From: Streptomyces musisoli
GTDB taxonomy: Bacteria > Actinomycetota > Actinomycetes > Streptomycetales > Streptomycetaceae
DNA: 64,000 nt
Assembly (NCBI RefSeq): GCF_016741855.1
Contig: NZ_JAERRH010000005.1
Coordinates: 62,001 to 126,000 of the forward strand
Direction: 5' to 3'
The position numbers were made by a program, and so were the translations under genes. The notes below the pieces were generated by a model. It worked only from the letters and a program-made list of their open reading frames with translations, was not told the origin of the DNA and did not search any database. This document shows, in pieces, positions 7,769 through 16,831 of this stretch. Positions within the stretch are counted from its first letter, which is position 1. Each line of letters starts with the position of its first letter.

Positions 7769-9133
7769 TCAGCTCAGGGTGAACCAGGTGGTACGGGACT
7801 TCTGCCACTCCGGGTGCGCGAGGTCCTTGGCCTTGGTGCCGTCGCCGTACAGATCGGCGGCTCCGTCGTCGGTGATCAGCTGCACCCGGGCGCCGGGAGC
7901 GGTCAGGTCGGGCACGGACACCACGGACTCCCAGCCGCCCGCGTCCGCCGTCGGCAGGTCCAGCACCTTCACGGGCCGGTGCCCGGCGACCCCGTCCCAG
8001 GAGTACAGGGCGTACGGGGCGCTGTTGTCCTCGGCCGCCCAGGACCCGGCCAGGATCAGGTACTGCCCCTGGGCGTTCCGGCGCAGGTCCCGGACGGACA
8101 GCCCGCCGAGGTCCAGCTCGACCGGAGTGCCGAAGGCCGCCTTCGAGCCGCGCGCCACCTGGTCCATGTTCGTGACCGGCACGAGCAGCGCCTTCCCGCC
8201 GTTCTGCGGCGGCACCAGCGGGGCACGGAAACCGACGTAGGCGGTGGTGACCGAGCCGGGCGCGAACTCGAGCCCCTCGACGTTGAAGCCGTCGATCTGC
8301 TTCGGGGCCTGCCCGGCGGCCGTCGCGTCGGCGAAGCCGTACCGGTCGCCGTTCGCCTCGTCCCAGGCCACCAGGTCGTCGCGCAGCCGGTGCCCGGCGG
8401 TGCCGAAGGTCAGCTGGGTGGCGGCGCCCGACCCGGAGACGGTCGTGGTGAACACGGTGTTGCGGTCCGCCCGGTACTCGCCGTCCTTGTTGTTGCCCAG
8501 CGAGCCCGTCCAGTAGACCGTGTTCCCGACGCGGGCCGCGCCCTCGATGTCCACCTCCTTGTCGGCGCCGAGCGCGCCGCCCAGGTCCCAGCTGCGCACC
8601 GGCGCACCGGAGGCCGCACCGTCGTACAGGCGCAGGGTGTTGTCCTCGTCGTTGGCGACGACGACGTGACCGCCGCCGACGTCGACGGCCGCGGAGGCGT
8701 CCGAGGCGCCGGTCAGATAGCGGGCGTCGGCACTGTGCTGGACGGCCGGGGAAGCCGCGTAGTGCAGGGTCGTGGTGGCGGTCTTGCCACCGAGGCCGGT
8801 CACCTTCAGCGTGAGGTCGGTGTAGCCCTGGGCGTGCGCGGTGACGGCGACGGTACGGCTGGTGCCGCTGCCGGTGACGTGCACGTCGGTGGTGGCGGCC
8901 ACGCTGCTCCTGGTGCTCCCGCTCGCGGTGACCGTCAGCGCGGAGGCGTCCGCTCCGCTCTGGGCGACGGTCACGGTGACGGTGGGATCGCCGGTGCTGT
9001 CGACGGCACCGGAGAGGTAGGCGGCCGAGAGCTTGATCGTGGGGGTGCCGTAGGAGGCGGCGTGTGCGGGGAACGAGGCCGCCGACAGGAGGGTGAGAGC
9101 GGCGACGGGCCTAAGCGGTGAGTGGCGGCGCAT
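7769..9133 (-). CDS. Secreted propeller-like protein (DUF3616/esterase-like type), function unknown
   Basis: The protein (454 aa) starts with a Sec signal peptide (MRRHSPLRPVAALTLLSAASFPAHA, cleavage likely at AHA-AS). About 100 residues of a Thr/Val-rich, Ig-like domain follow (PTVTVTVAQSGADASALTVTASG). The remaining ~300 residues look like a beta-propeller, with blade-like strands such as DEDNTLRLYDGAASGAPVRSWDLG, NVEGLEFAPGSVTTAYVGFR, LILAGSWAAEDNSAPYALYSWDG and VQLITDDGAADLYGDG. The fold suggests DUF3616 or an esterase-like activity domain; I see no catalytic signature. The start has GAAAGG about 8 nt upstream. Downstream repeats copy its 3' end. An exported binding or hydrolytic role is inference only. 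Confidence 0.75.
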   Translation of the reverse strand: MRRHSPLRPVAALTLLSAASFPAHAASYGTPTIKLSAAYLSGAVDSTGDPTVTVTVAQSGADASALTVTASGSTRSSVAATTDVHVTGSGTSRTVAVTAHAQGYTDLTLKVTGLGGKTATTTLHYAASPAVQHSADARYLTGASDASAAVDVGGGHVVVANDEDNTLRLYDGAASGAPVRSWDLGGALGADKEVDIEGAARVGNTVYWTGSLGNNKDGEYRADRNTVFTTTVSGSGAATQLTFGTAGHRLRDDLVAWDEANGDRYGFADATAAGQAPKQIDGFNVEGLEFAPGSVTTAYVGFRAPLVPPQNGGKALLVPVTNMDQVARGSKAAFGTPVELDLGGLSVRDLRRNAQGQYLILAGSWAAEDNSAPYALYSWDGVAGHRPVKVLDLPTADAGGWESVVSVPDLTAPGARVQLITDDGAADLYGDGTKAKDLAHPEWQKSRTTWFTLS

Positions 9134-9390
9134 GGGGTGCCTTTCGTCGACGGGAGGATGTCGAGGAGGAGGCTGGGCACGTCCGGCCAACGGCGCGTGA
9201 CGGCAGGCGGTCGGCCGGCCGACGGGCGCCTGACAGCCGGCGCACGCCCAGGAGCCGACGCGCGGCCCCACGACCGGGGCGCACACGTTCGGGCGACCAC
9301 ACCCCATTCTCCCCGCCCCCAACTCCCCGCGCGCCTCGGGAAAACGGGGGTGTGCGGCTGTGTGTGGGGCCGACGACTGGGGTCGGCCGA

Positions 9391-9601
9391 CTGCGGGCTG
9401 GTCGTGGCTGGTCGCGCAGTTCCCCGCGCCCCTGGGGGCTGGGGTGCCGTGGGCTGTCGGGGTGCGTGGGTGGGGGATCGACGTCGATCACGCGGCTGCG
9501 GGCTGGTCGTGGCTGGTCGCGCAGTTCCCCGCGCCCCTGGGGGGCTGGGGTGCCGTGGGCTGTTGGGGTGCTGTGGGCGGGGGATCGACGTCGTCACGCA
9601 G
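9391..9601. repeat. 105-bp tandem duplication carrying a dispersed streptomycete word
   Basis: Two near-identical units start at 9391 and 9496, and a third begins at 9602 but decays. Each contains GCGCAGTTCCCCGCGCCCCT (9414-9433 and 9519-9538). The same word recurs at 20479-20498. I recall it as a frequent intergenic word in Streptomyces, often as half of a hairpin. Confidence 0.8.
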
Positions 9602-9692
9602 CTGCGGGCAGTCGTGCCGCTGGGGCGGCACGGGTGGGCGCAGCGGCACCCCGCCGGCGCGGGCAAGCCACCCCGCCTCCGGCCCGCACCCC

Positions 9693-9868
9693 GCTCACCT
9701 CTCGCCCACCCCCTGTTCCAGCCCGGTCCTGGTCTCGCTCACCTCTCGCCCACCCCCTGTTTAAGCCCGGTCCTGGTCTCGCTCACCTCTCGCGCAGCCC
9801 CTGTGCCAGTCCGGTCCCGGTCTCGCTCACCTTTTGCGCAGCCCTGTTCCGGCCCGCCCGGCCCGCCC
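9693..9868. repeat. 44-bp tandem repeat, four units
   Basis: Units start at 9693, 9737, 9781 and 9825, each beginning GCTCACCT and carrying CTGTTCCAGCCCGGTCCT or variants. Divergence increases toward the kinase gene. The spacing is exact, so this is a minisatellite rather than chance. There are no spacers, so it is not a CRISPR array. Confidence 0.85.
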
Positions 9869-9893
9869 GGTCCTCGCGCTCGCAGCAGGCGTC

Positions 9894-9924
9894 TTGCTGT
9901 CGGCCCGCTTCCGAACCGTACTGT
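9894..9924 (+). promoter_or_regulatory. Candidate promoter for the histidine kinase gene
   Basis: TTGCTG (9894-9899) and TACTGT (9919-9924) are separated by 19 bp. The -10 ends 7 nt before GTG 9932, so transcription would start at the start codon and give a leaderless message. This agrees with the lack of a Shine-Dalgarno. Confidence 0.5.
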
Positions 9925-9931
9925 TCCTACC

Positions 9932-11149
9932 GTGAGCACTCTCGAGCGCGCCCGGTGCCGCCTCAGGGCCCATCCGCTGGCGCTGGACGCGGCCCTGGCG
10001 GCGGGCGTGCTGGTCTGCATGGTCGCCGGTTCCTTCGTCGTGCCCCGCGGCGAGCACGGCGTCACCTGGGGCGTCCGCACCCCCGCCGTCCTCAGCCTCC
10101 TCCTCATGGTGGTCGGCGCGGCCGCCCTCGTCTTCCGCCGCCGCGCTCCCCGCACGGTCCTCGCCGTCGCCGGCACGGTCTCCCTGATCGAGCTGGTCAC
10201 CGGCAACCCGCGCGCCCCGGTCGCGATGTCCGCCGTCGTCGCCCTCTACACCGTCGCCGCGACCACCGACCGCCCCACCACCTGGCGCCTCGGCCTGCTC
10301 ACCATGACCGTGCTGACGGCCGCCGCCATGCTCGCCGGACCGCTGCCCTGGTACGCCCAGGAAAACCTCGGCGTCCTCGCCTGGACCGGCATCGGCGCCA
10401 CCGCGGGCGACGCCGTACGCAGCCGCCGCGCGGTCGTCCAGGCCATCAGGGACCGCGCCGAACGCGCCGAACGCACCCGCGAGGAGGAGGCCCGCCGCCG
10501 GGTCGCCGAGGAGCGGCTGCGCATCGCCCGCGATCTGCACGACGTCGTCGCCCACCACATCGCCCTGGTGAACGTGCAGGCCGGCGTCGCCGCCCACGTC
10601 ATGGACAAGCGCCCCGACCAGGCCAAGGAGGCCCTCGCGCACGTCCGCGAGGCCAGCCGCAGCGCGCTGAACGAGCTGCGCGCCACGGTCGGCCTGCTCC
10701 GCCAGTCCGGCGACCCCGAGGCACCCACCGAGCCCGCCCCGGGCCTGAGCCGCCTCGAGGACCTGGCCGACACCTTCCGCAGCGCCGGCCTGCCGGTGGC
10801 CGTCGCCCGAGCCGACCAGGGCACCGAACTGCCCGCCGCCGTCGACCTGGCCGCCTACCGGATCGTCCAGGAGGCCCTGACCAATGTGCAGAAGCACGCG
10901 GGTCCCGAGGCCGAGGCCGAGGTGAGCGTCGTACGCGCCGGACCGAACATCGAGGTCACCGTCCTCGACGACGGCCCGGGGACGACCGGCGCGCCCGAGG
11001 CCGGCGGCGGGCACGGACTGCTCGGGATGCGCGAGCGGGTCAGCGCCCTCGGCGGCACCCTGACCACCGGACCCCGCTACGGCGGCGGCTTCCGCGTCCA
11101 TGCGATCCTGCCGGTCAAGACGACGACGGCCCAGGGGGAACCCGTATGA
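9932..11149 (+). CDS. NarL-type two-component sensor histidine kinase
   Basis: The membrane kinase (405 aa) has about five hydrophobic helices in the first 165 residues (LDAALAAGVLVCMVAG, PAVLSLLLMVVGAAALVF, TVLAVAGTVSLIELV and so on). A HisKA_3 dimerisation domain carries the phospho-acceptor His in RIARDLHDVVAHHIALV (about residue 205). The ATP-binding domain follows, with QEALTNVQKHAG and VLDDGPG plus GHGLLGMRERV. It has no large extracellular sensor loop, so the signal may be in the membrane. GTG 9932 is chosen because the upstream frame runs through repeats; the start looks leaderless. It overlaps the response regulator gene by ATGA. The RND transporter downstream is the natural candidate target. 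Confidence 0.93.
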   Translation: MSTLERARCRLRAHPLALDAALAAGVLVCMVAGSFVVPRGEHGVTWGVRTPAVLSLLLMVVGAAALVFRRRAPRTVLAVAGTVSLIELVTGNPRAPVAMSAVVALYTVAATTDRPTTWRLGLLTMTVLTAAAMLAGPLPWYAQENLGVLAWTGIGATAGDAVRSRRAVVQAIRDRAERAERTREEEARRRVAEERLRIARDLHDVVAHHIALVNVQAGVAAHVMDKRPDQAKEALAHVREASRSALNELRATVGLLRQSGDPEAPTEPAPGLSRLEDLADTFRSAGLPVAVARADQGTELPAAVDLAAYRIVQEALTNVQKHAGPEAEAEVSVVRAGPNIEVTVLDDGPGTTGAPEAGGGHGLLGMRERVSALGGTLTTGPRYGGGFRVHAILPVKTTTAQGEPV

Positions 11150-11826
11150 CGATCCGTGTCCTGCTCGCCGACGACCAGGCACTGCTGCGCAGCGCGTTCC
11201 GGGTCCTGGTCGACTCCGAGCCCGACATGGAGGTGGTGGGGGAGGCCTCCGACGGTGCGGAAGCGGTCCGGCTGGCCGGGGAGCACCTCCCCGACGTCGT
11301 CCTCATGGACATCCGGATGCCCGGCACCGACGGCCTCGCCGCCACCCGCCTGATCAGCGCCGACCCGGCCCTCGCGCAGGTCCGCGTGGTCATCCTGACC
11401 ACCTTCGAGGTGGACGACTACGTCGTCCAGGCGCTGCGCGCCGGCGCCTCCGGCTTCCTCGGCAAGGGCAGCGAGCCGGAGGAGCTGCTGAACGCCATCC
11501 GGGTCGCGGCGGGCGGCGAGGCCCTGCTGTCCCCCACCGCCACCAAAGGACTCATCGCCCGCTTCCTCGCCGGCGGCGACGACGGCGACGGCCCCGACCC
11601 CGCCCGTTCCGAGCGGCTCGGCGCGCTCACCGGCAGGGAGCGGGAGGTCCTCGTCCAGGTCGCCGGAGGCCACTCCAACGACGAGATCGCCGAGCGTCTG
11701 GCGGTCAGCCCGCTGACGGTGAAGACGCACGTCAACCGGGCCATGGCCAAGCTGGGCGCGCGGGACCGGGCGCAGCTCGTCGTGATCGCGTACGAGTCGG
11801 GGCTGGTACGCCCGAGGATGGAGTGA
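11146..11826 (+). CDS. NarL/LuxR-family response regulator
   Basis: The protein (226 aa) has a receiver domain with acidic pocket DDQ (about residues 9-10), phospho-acceptor Asp in VVLMDIRMPGTDG, conserved Thr in VVILTTFE and Lys in GFLGKGSEPEE. The C-terminal LuxR helix-turn-helix is LTGREREVLVQVAGGHSNDEIAERLAVSPLTVKTHVNRAMAKL. The ATG overlaps the kinase stop (ATGA), so the pair is translationally coupled. The target genes are not shown by the sequence; the RND pump 157 bp downstream on the same strand is the best guess. Confidence 0.94.
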   Translation: MTIRVLLADDQALLRSAFRVLVDSEPDMEVVGEASDGAEAVRLAGEHLPDVVLMDIRMPGTDGLAATRLISADPALAQVRVVILTTFEVDDYVVQALRAGASGFLGKGSEPEELLNAIRVAAGGEALLSPTATKGLIARFLAGGDDGDGPDPARSERLGALTGREREVLVQVAGGHSNDEIAERLAVSPLTVKTHVNRAMAKLGARDRAQLVVIAYESGLVRPRME

Positions 11827-11982
11827 CCTCCACCCGCGTGTACTGCGCGGGGAGTAGGGGCCGGATAAGGAAATGGACCTGGGGGCTACGAACCGGCCTT
11901 CCGGCATGGCCCAGGGTGGTGGAGTGGGCGCTCACCTGCGTCCCAGCCGCTTCTGCCGCTCACCGAAGAGAGACCCTGATCC

Positions 11983-14900
11983 ATGTCCTGGCTGTCGAGA
12001 TTCAGCCTCCGGCAACGGGCCCTGGTAGGCCTGATGTCGCTCATCGCGCTCGTCTTCGGGCTGATCGCGATACCCCAGATCAAGCAGCAGCTGCTGCCCA
12101 CCATCAACCTGCCCATGGTGTCGGTGATCGCGCCGTACCAGGGCGCCTCGCCCGACGTGGTCGAGAAGCAGGTCGTCGAGCCGATCGAGGAGAACCTCGA
12201 GGCCGTCGACGGTGTCACCGCAGTCACCTCCACGGCCGCCGAGGGCAACGCCGTGATCATGGCGTCCTTCGACTACGACAACGACACCAAGCAGATCGTC
12301 TCCGACGTGCAGCAGGCCGTGAACCGGGCCCGCAACCAGCTCCCGGACGACGTGGACCCGCAGGTCATCTCCGGGTCCACGGACGACATGCCGACCGTCG
12401 TCCTCGCCGTCACCTCCGACAAGGACCAGCAGGCCCTCGCCGACCAGCTCGACACGACGGTCGTGCCGGCCCTGAAGGACATCGACGGCGTCGGCCGCGT
12501 CCAGGTCATGGGCGTGCGTGACCTCCAGGTCACCGTCACCCCCGACGACGCGAAGCTCGCGAGGGCGGGTCTCACCCCGGCGGCGCTCGGCCAGGCCCTC
12601 CAGGCGGGCGGCGCGACCGTCCCGGCCGGTTCCTTCGACGAGGACGGCGCGAACCGCACCGTCCAGGTCGGCGGCGGCTTCACCTCCCTGCGGCAGATCG
12701 AGGACCTGATGGTCACCGGCGAGGGCGGGGCGAAGCCCGTGCGCCTCGGTGCCGTGGCCGCCGTCGAGCAGCAGCCGGCCCCGGCGGACTCCATCACCCG
12801 CACCGACGGCCGGCCCAGCCTCGCCGTCAACGTGACGATGGACCACGACGGCAGCGCCGTCTCCATCTCCGACGCGGTCAAGGACAAGCTGCCGGGCCTG
12901 CGGGGTGACCTCGGTTCCGGCGCGAAGCTCACGGTCGTCAGCGACCAGGGCCCGGCCGTGTCCAAGTCCATCAAGGGCCTGACCACGGAGGGCGCGCTCG
13001 GCCTGCTCTTCGCGGTCCTGATCATCCTGGTCTTCCTCGCGTCGGTCCGTTCGACCCTCGTCACGGCGGTATCCATCCCGCTGTCCGTGGTCCTCGCGCT
13101 GATCGTGCTGTGGACGCGCGGCCTGTCGCTCAACATGCTCACGCTCGGCGCGCTGACCATCGCCATCGGCCGGGTCGTGGACGACTCGATCGTGGTGCTG
13201 GAGAACATCAAGCGGCACCTCGGCTACGGCGAGGAGCGCAGGGAGGCGATCCTCACGGCGGTGCGCGAGGTGGCCGGCGCGGTCACCTCCTCCACCCTCA
13301 CCACGGTCGCCGTGTTCCTGCCGATCGGCCTGGTCGGCGGCATGGTGGGCGCCCTGTTCGGCTCGTTCAGCATCACGGTGACGGCGGCCCTGCTGGCCTC
13401 CCTCCTCGTCTCGCTGACGGTCGTGCCGGTCCTGTCGTACTGGTTCCTGCGCGCCCCGAAGGGCACCCCCGACGACGCGGCGGAGGCCCGCCGCAAGGCC
13501 GAGGAGAAGGAGGCGAACAGCCGCCTCCAGCGCGCCTACGTGCCCGTCCTGCGGTTCGCCACCCGGCGCCGCCTCACCAGCGTGCTGATCGCGGTCGTGG
13601 TCCTCGTCCTCACGTTCGGCATGGGCGGCCTGCTGAAGACCAACTTCTTCGACCAGGGCGAGCAGGAGGTCCTCACGGTCAAGCAGAAGCTGAGGCCCGG
13701 CACCAGCCTGGCCGCCACCGACGCCCAGGCGAAGAAGGTCGAGAAGCTGCTGGCCTCCACCGACGGCGTGAAGGACTACCAGGTCACCGTCGGCTCCTCC
13801 GGCTTCATGGCGGCCTTCGGCGGCGGCACCGACACCAACCAGGCGTCGTACCAGGTGATGCTGACGGACTCGGCCTCGTACGACGACGTGCAGCAGCACA
13901 TCGAGGACGGCCTGGCGAAGCTGAAGGGCATCGGTACGACCACCGTGTCGGCCGGTGACGGCTTCGGCAGCCAGGACCTGAGCGTGGTCGTCAAGGCGTC
14001 CGACGCGCGGGTGCTGCGGACGGCTGCGGAGCAGGTCCGCTCCGCGGTCGCCGGCCTCGACCACGTCACCGACGTCAGCAGCGACATGTCGCAGAGCGTG
14101 CCGCGGATCTCGGTGAAGGCGAACGCCAAGGCGGCGGCCGACGGGTTCGACGAGCAGAAGCTGGGCGCCGCGGTGGCGCAGGCCGTGCACGGTACGACGG
14201 CGGCCAAGGCGGTCCTCGACGACGCCGAGCGGGACGTCGTCGTGCGGTCGGCGAAGCCCGCGACCACGCTGGCCCAGCTGAAGAACCTGCGCCTCGGCCC
14301 GGTGAGGCTCGGCGAGATCGCCACGGTGAAGCTGGTGGACGGCCCGGTCTCGATGACCCGGATCGACGGCCGGCGTGCCGCGACCATCACGGCCCGGCCG
14401 ACGGGTGACAACACCGGCGCGATCAGCGGCAAGCTCCAGTCGAAGATCAAGGCGCTGAAGCTCCCGGCGGGCGCCACGGCCGAGATCGGCGGTGTCAGCT
14501 CGGACCAGGACGACGCGTTCAAGAGCCTGGGCCTGGCCATGCTGGCGGCCATCGCGATCGTCTTCATGCTGCTGGTGGCGACCTTCCGGTCGCTGGCCCA
14601 GCCGCTGATCCTGCTGGTCTCCATACCCTTCGCGGCGACGGGCGCGATCGGCCTGCTGGTCGCCACCGGCACCCCGATGGGCGTGCCCGCGATGATCGGC
14701 ATGCTGATGCTGATCGGCATCGTGGTGACCAACGCGATCGTGCTGATCGACCTGATCAACCAGTACCGCGGACAGGGCTACGGCGTGGTCGAGGCCGTGA
14801 TCGAGGGTGGCCGGCACCGGCTCCGCCCGATCCTGATGACGGCGCTGGCGACCATCTTCGCCCTGCTCCCGATGGCCCTGGGCGTCACCGGCGAGGGCGG

Positions 14901-15084
14901 CTTCATCGCCCAGCCGCTGGCCGTGGTCGTCATCGGCGGTCTGATCAGCTCGACCCTGCTGACCCTGCTGCTCGTCCCGACGCTCTACGCGATGCTGGAG
15001 CTCCGCAAGGAGCGCCGCGCGAAGAAGCGGGCGGCGAAGCGGGACCGCAAGGAAACCCCGAAGCCGGAACCCGTGGGGGTGTAG
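11983..15084 (+). CDS. AcrB/HAE1-like RND efflux transporter permease
   Basis: At 1033 residues this has the full length of an AcrB-type proton antiporter. It shows the N-terminal helix MSWLSRFSLRQRALVGLMSLIALVFGLIAIPQI and the large porter loops. The first transmembrane block contains GRVVDDSIVVLENIKRHL with the paired Asp of the proton relay, and the second half repeats it (GIVVTNAIVLIDLINQYR). The C-terminus is a basic cytoplasmic tail (RRAKKRAAKRDRK). No membrane-fusion protein or outer channel gene is adjacent, as expected in a Gram-positive. The ATG follows GAAGAGAGA. The preceding two-component pair may control it. The substrate is unknown. Confidence 0.93.
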   Translation: MSWLSRFSLRQRALVGLMSLIALVFGLIAIPQIKQQLLPTINLPMVSVIAPYQGASPDVVEKQVVEPIEENLEAVDGVTAVTSTAAEGNAVIMASFDYDNDTKQIVSDVQQAVNRARNQLPDDVDPQVISGSTDDMPTVVLAVTSDKDQQALADQLDTTVVPALKDIDGVGRVQVMGVRDLQVTVTPDDAKLARAGLTPAALGQALQAGGATVPAGSFDEDGANRTVQVGGGFTSLRQIEDLMVTGEGGAKPVRLGAVAAVEQQPAPADSITRTDGRPSLAVNVTMDHDGSAVSISDAVKDKLPGLRGDLGSGAKLTVVSDQGPAVSKSIKGLTTEGALGLLFAVLIILVFLASVRSTLVTAVSIPLSVVLALIVLWTRGLSLNMLTLGALTIAIGRVVDDSIVVLENIKRHLGYGEERREAILTAVREVAGAVTSSTLTTVAVFLPIGLVGGMVGALFGSFSITVTAALLASLLVSLTVVPVLSYWFLRAPKGTPDDAAEARRKAEEKEANSRLQRAYVPVLRFATRRRLTSVLIAVVVLVLTFGMGGLLKTNFFDQGEQEVLTVKQKLRPGTSLAATDAQAKKVEKLLASTDGVKDYQVTVGSSGFMAAFGGGTDTNQASYQVMLTDSASYDDVQQHIEDGLAKLKGIGTTTVSAGDGFGSQDLSVVVKASDARVLRTAAEQVRSAVAGLDHVTDVSSDMSQSVPRISVKANAKAAADGFDEQKLGAAVAQAVHGTTAAKAVLDDAERDVVVRSAKPATTLAQLKNLRLGPVRLGEIATVKLVDGPVSMTRIDGRRAATITARPTGDNTGAISGKLQSKIKALKLPAGATAEIGGVSSDQDDAFKSLGLAMLAAIAIVFMLLVATFRSLAQPLILLVSIPFAATGAIGLLVATGTPMGVPAMIGMLMLIGIVVTNAIVLIDLINQYRGQGYGVVEAVIEGGRHRLRPILMTALATIFALLPMALGVTGEGGFIAQPLAVVVIGGLISSTLLTLLLVPTLYAMLELRKERRAKKRAAKRDRKETPKPEPVGV

Positions 15085-15228
15085 ACCACAGGGCAGGCAC
15101 GGTCCACCGGGCCCGGTGGACCGTGCCCAGTGGACCGGGCCCGGTGCGGGCCGCCGGGCCTGGTGCGAGCCACCGGGCCCGGGACCCTTAGGGGTGTAGA
15201 CCACGGGGCGGGCACGGTCCACCGGGCC
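15076..15228. repeat. Duplicated 3' end of the RND gene, including the stop codon
   Basis: GGGGTGTAGACCAC followed by GGGC and CACGGTCCACCGGGCC occurs at 15076-15113, where GTG-TAG is the real gene end. It occurs again at 15191-15228, 115 bp downstream. Shorter GGTGCGAGCCACCGGGCC units lie between and after. The second copy has no coding role. Confidence 0.8.
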
Positions 15229-15313
15229 GGTGCGAGCCACCGGGCCGGTGCGGGCCGATGCGGTCGCCCCGCGGACCGGCCCGCCCCCCGGCAGAGACCC
15301 GCACGACCGCACC

Positions 15314-15362
15314 ACACCACCGAGGCCCGCCCGCACAGAGTGCGGGCGGGCCTCGGTGGTGT
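15314..15362. terminator. Perfect 22-bp hairpin, bidirectional terminator
   Basis: Arms 15314-15335 and 15341-15362 (ACACCACCGAGGCCCGCCCG...) are exactly complementary around a CAGAG loop. The hairpin lies between the convergent RND and nadA genes and could end transcription from both sides. Confidence 0.88.
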
Positions 15363-15385
15363 CCCGGCCGGCTTTCGGCCTGCCG

Positions 15386-16570
15386 CTACGGCAGCGCCAG
15401 CATCCGCTCCAGCGCCAGCTTGGCGAACGCCTCCGTCTCCTTGTCGACCTCGATGCGGTTGACCAGGTTGCCCTCGGCCAGGGACTCCAGGGTCCAGACC
15501 AGGTGGGGCAGGTCGATGCGGTTCATCGTCGAGCAGAAGCAGACCGTCTTGTCGAGGAAGACGATCTCCTTGCCCTCGGGGGCGAAACGGTTCGCCAGGC
15601 GGCGGACCAGGTTCAGCTCGGTGCCGATGGCCCACTTCGAACCGGCCGGGGCGGCTTCGAGGGCCTTGATGATGTACTCGGTCGAGCCCACGTAGTCCGC
15701 CGCGGCCACGACCTCGTGCTTGCACTCGGGGTGGACCAGGACGTTCACGCCCGGGATGCGCTCGCGGACGTCGTTCACCGAGTCCAGGCTGAAGCGGCCG
15801 TGGACCGAGCAGTGGCCCCGCCACAGGATCATCTTCGCGGCGCGCAGCTCGTCCGCCGTCAGGCCGCCGTTCGGCTTGTGCGGGTTGTAGACCACGCAGT
15901 CGTCCAGGGACATGCCCATGTCGCGGACGGCGGTGTTGCGGCCCAGGTGCTGGTCCGGCAGGAAGAGGACCTTCTCACCCTGCTCGAAGGCCCAGTCGAG
16001 GGCGCGCTTGGCGTTGGACGAGGTGCAGATGGTGCCCCCGTGCTTACCGGTGAACGCCTTGATGTCGGCCGAGGAGTTCATGTACGAGACCGGCACGACC
16101 TGCTCGGCGATCCCGGCCTCCGTCAGGACGTCCCAGCACTCGGCGACCTGCTCGGCCGTCGCCATGTCGGCCATGGAGCAGCCGGCGGCGAGGTCGGGCA
16201 GGACGACCTTCTGGTCGTCGGACGTCAGGATGTCCGCCGACTCGGCCATGAAGTGCACACCGCAGAAGACGATGTACTCGGCCTCCGGGCGCGCGGCTGC
16301 GTCCCGGGCCAGCTTGAAGGAGTCGCCCGTGACGTCGGCGAACTGGATGACCTCGTCGCGCTGGTAGTGGTGGCCGAGCACGAAGACCTTGTCGCCGAGC
16401 TTCTCCTTGGCCGCGCGGGCGCGCTCGACCAGATCGGGGTCGGAGGGCGACGGCAGGTCACCGGGGCACTCGACGCCCCGCTCGCTCTTCGGGTCGGCCT
16501 CACGGCCGAGCAGCAGCAGCGCGAGCGGAGTCGGCTGTACGTCGAGATCCGGGGTCTGGGCGGTGGTCAC
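15386..16570 (-). CDS. nadA: Quinolinate synthase A
   Basis: NadA condenses iminoaspartate with dihydroxyacetone phosphate to quinolinate, the first committed product of NAD synthesis, using a [4Fe-4S] cluster. The sequence is clear: VFVLGHHYQRDEVIQFADVTGDS, VFCGVHFMAESADIL, DLAAGCSMADM, HPECKHEVV and KTVCFCSTMNRIDL, which include the cluster cysteines. Length is 394 aa with the GTG at 16570, preferred because AAAGGG lies about 9 nt upstream; GTG 16579 would leave too little room. nadB and nadC are not in the window. It is divergent from erpA, an Fe-S insertion protein, across a strong dyad. Placing an Fe-S enzyme beside its possible maturation factor is suggestive. Confidence 0.97.
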   Translation of the reverse strand: MTTAQTPDLDVQPTPLALLLLGREADPKSERGVECPGDLPSPSDPDLVERARAAKEKLGDKVFVLGHHYQRDEVIQFADVTGDSFKLARDAAARPEAEYIVFCGVHFMAESADILTSDDQKVVLPDLAAGCSMADMATAEQVAECWDVLTEAGIAEQVVPVSYMNSSADIKAFTGKHGGTICTSSNAKRALDWAFEQGEKVLFLPDQHLGRNTAVRDMGMSLDDCVVYNPHKPNGGLTADELRAAKMILWRGHCSVHGRFSLDSVNDVRERIPGVNVLVHPECKHEVVAAADYVGSTEYIIKALEAAPAGSKWAIGTELNLVRRLANRFAPEGKEIVFLDKTVCFCSTMNRIDLPHLVWTLESLAEGNLVNRIEVDKETEAFAKLALERMLALP

Positions 16571-16622
16571 GTCACGCACCCTTTCTACTTTTCGTCTAAC
16601 TGACGCTATCTATCATAACCGC

Positions 16623-16666
16623 TTCACGTCACTTTGACGATGGCCATAGCGTCGATGTGACGTGAA
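16623..16666. promoter_or_regulatory. Dyad symmetry in the nadA/erpA divergent region, possible operator
   Basis: TTCACGTCAC (16623-16632) and GTGACGTGAA (16657-16666) form perfect 10-bp arms. GACG/CGTC (16636-16639, 16650-16653) are symmetric about the same centre (16644.5). The dyad is about 55 bp upstream of the nadA start and 165 bp upstream of erpA. I cannot name the regulator. Confidence 0.55.
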
Positions 16667-16831
16667 TCCCGCCCGGGCCCGCTCCGGGTCGCTGTCCGCC
16701 CGACGGGGCATGTGCGAGCATGAGAAAGAAGAAAAAAGCGACAACGCGAATGCCCGGCCCGGAATGAATCCGCGGAAGCGCCGGTTGCACTCGTCGGCAA
16801 GCAGTCTCCGTACAACCCGGGAGAGATGTAG

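Larger units (their letters stand above)
9134..9931. other. Long repeat-rich intergenic region without a convincing gene
   Basis: About 800 bp separate the secreted protein from the histidine kinase. Two different tandem arrays (9391-9601 and 9693-9868) occupy half of it, and the kinase promoter lies at the right end. ORFs that cross the region are extensions in repeat DNA with no ribosome site and very biased composition. Confidence 0.6.

Noticed and set aside
9693..9868. Regular 44-bp repeats as a possible CRISPR array
   Set aside because: The units are directly joined with no unique spacers, and no cas genes are present in the window.
9122..9931. N-terminal extension of the histidine kinase by 270 codons through the repeat region
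   Set aside because: The extension is coded by minisatellite DNA with no ribosome site. GTG 9932 with a promoter 7 nt upstream gives a normal kinase length.
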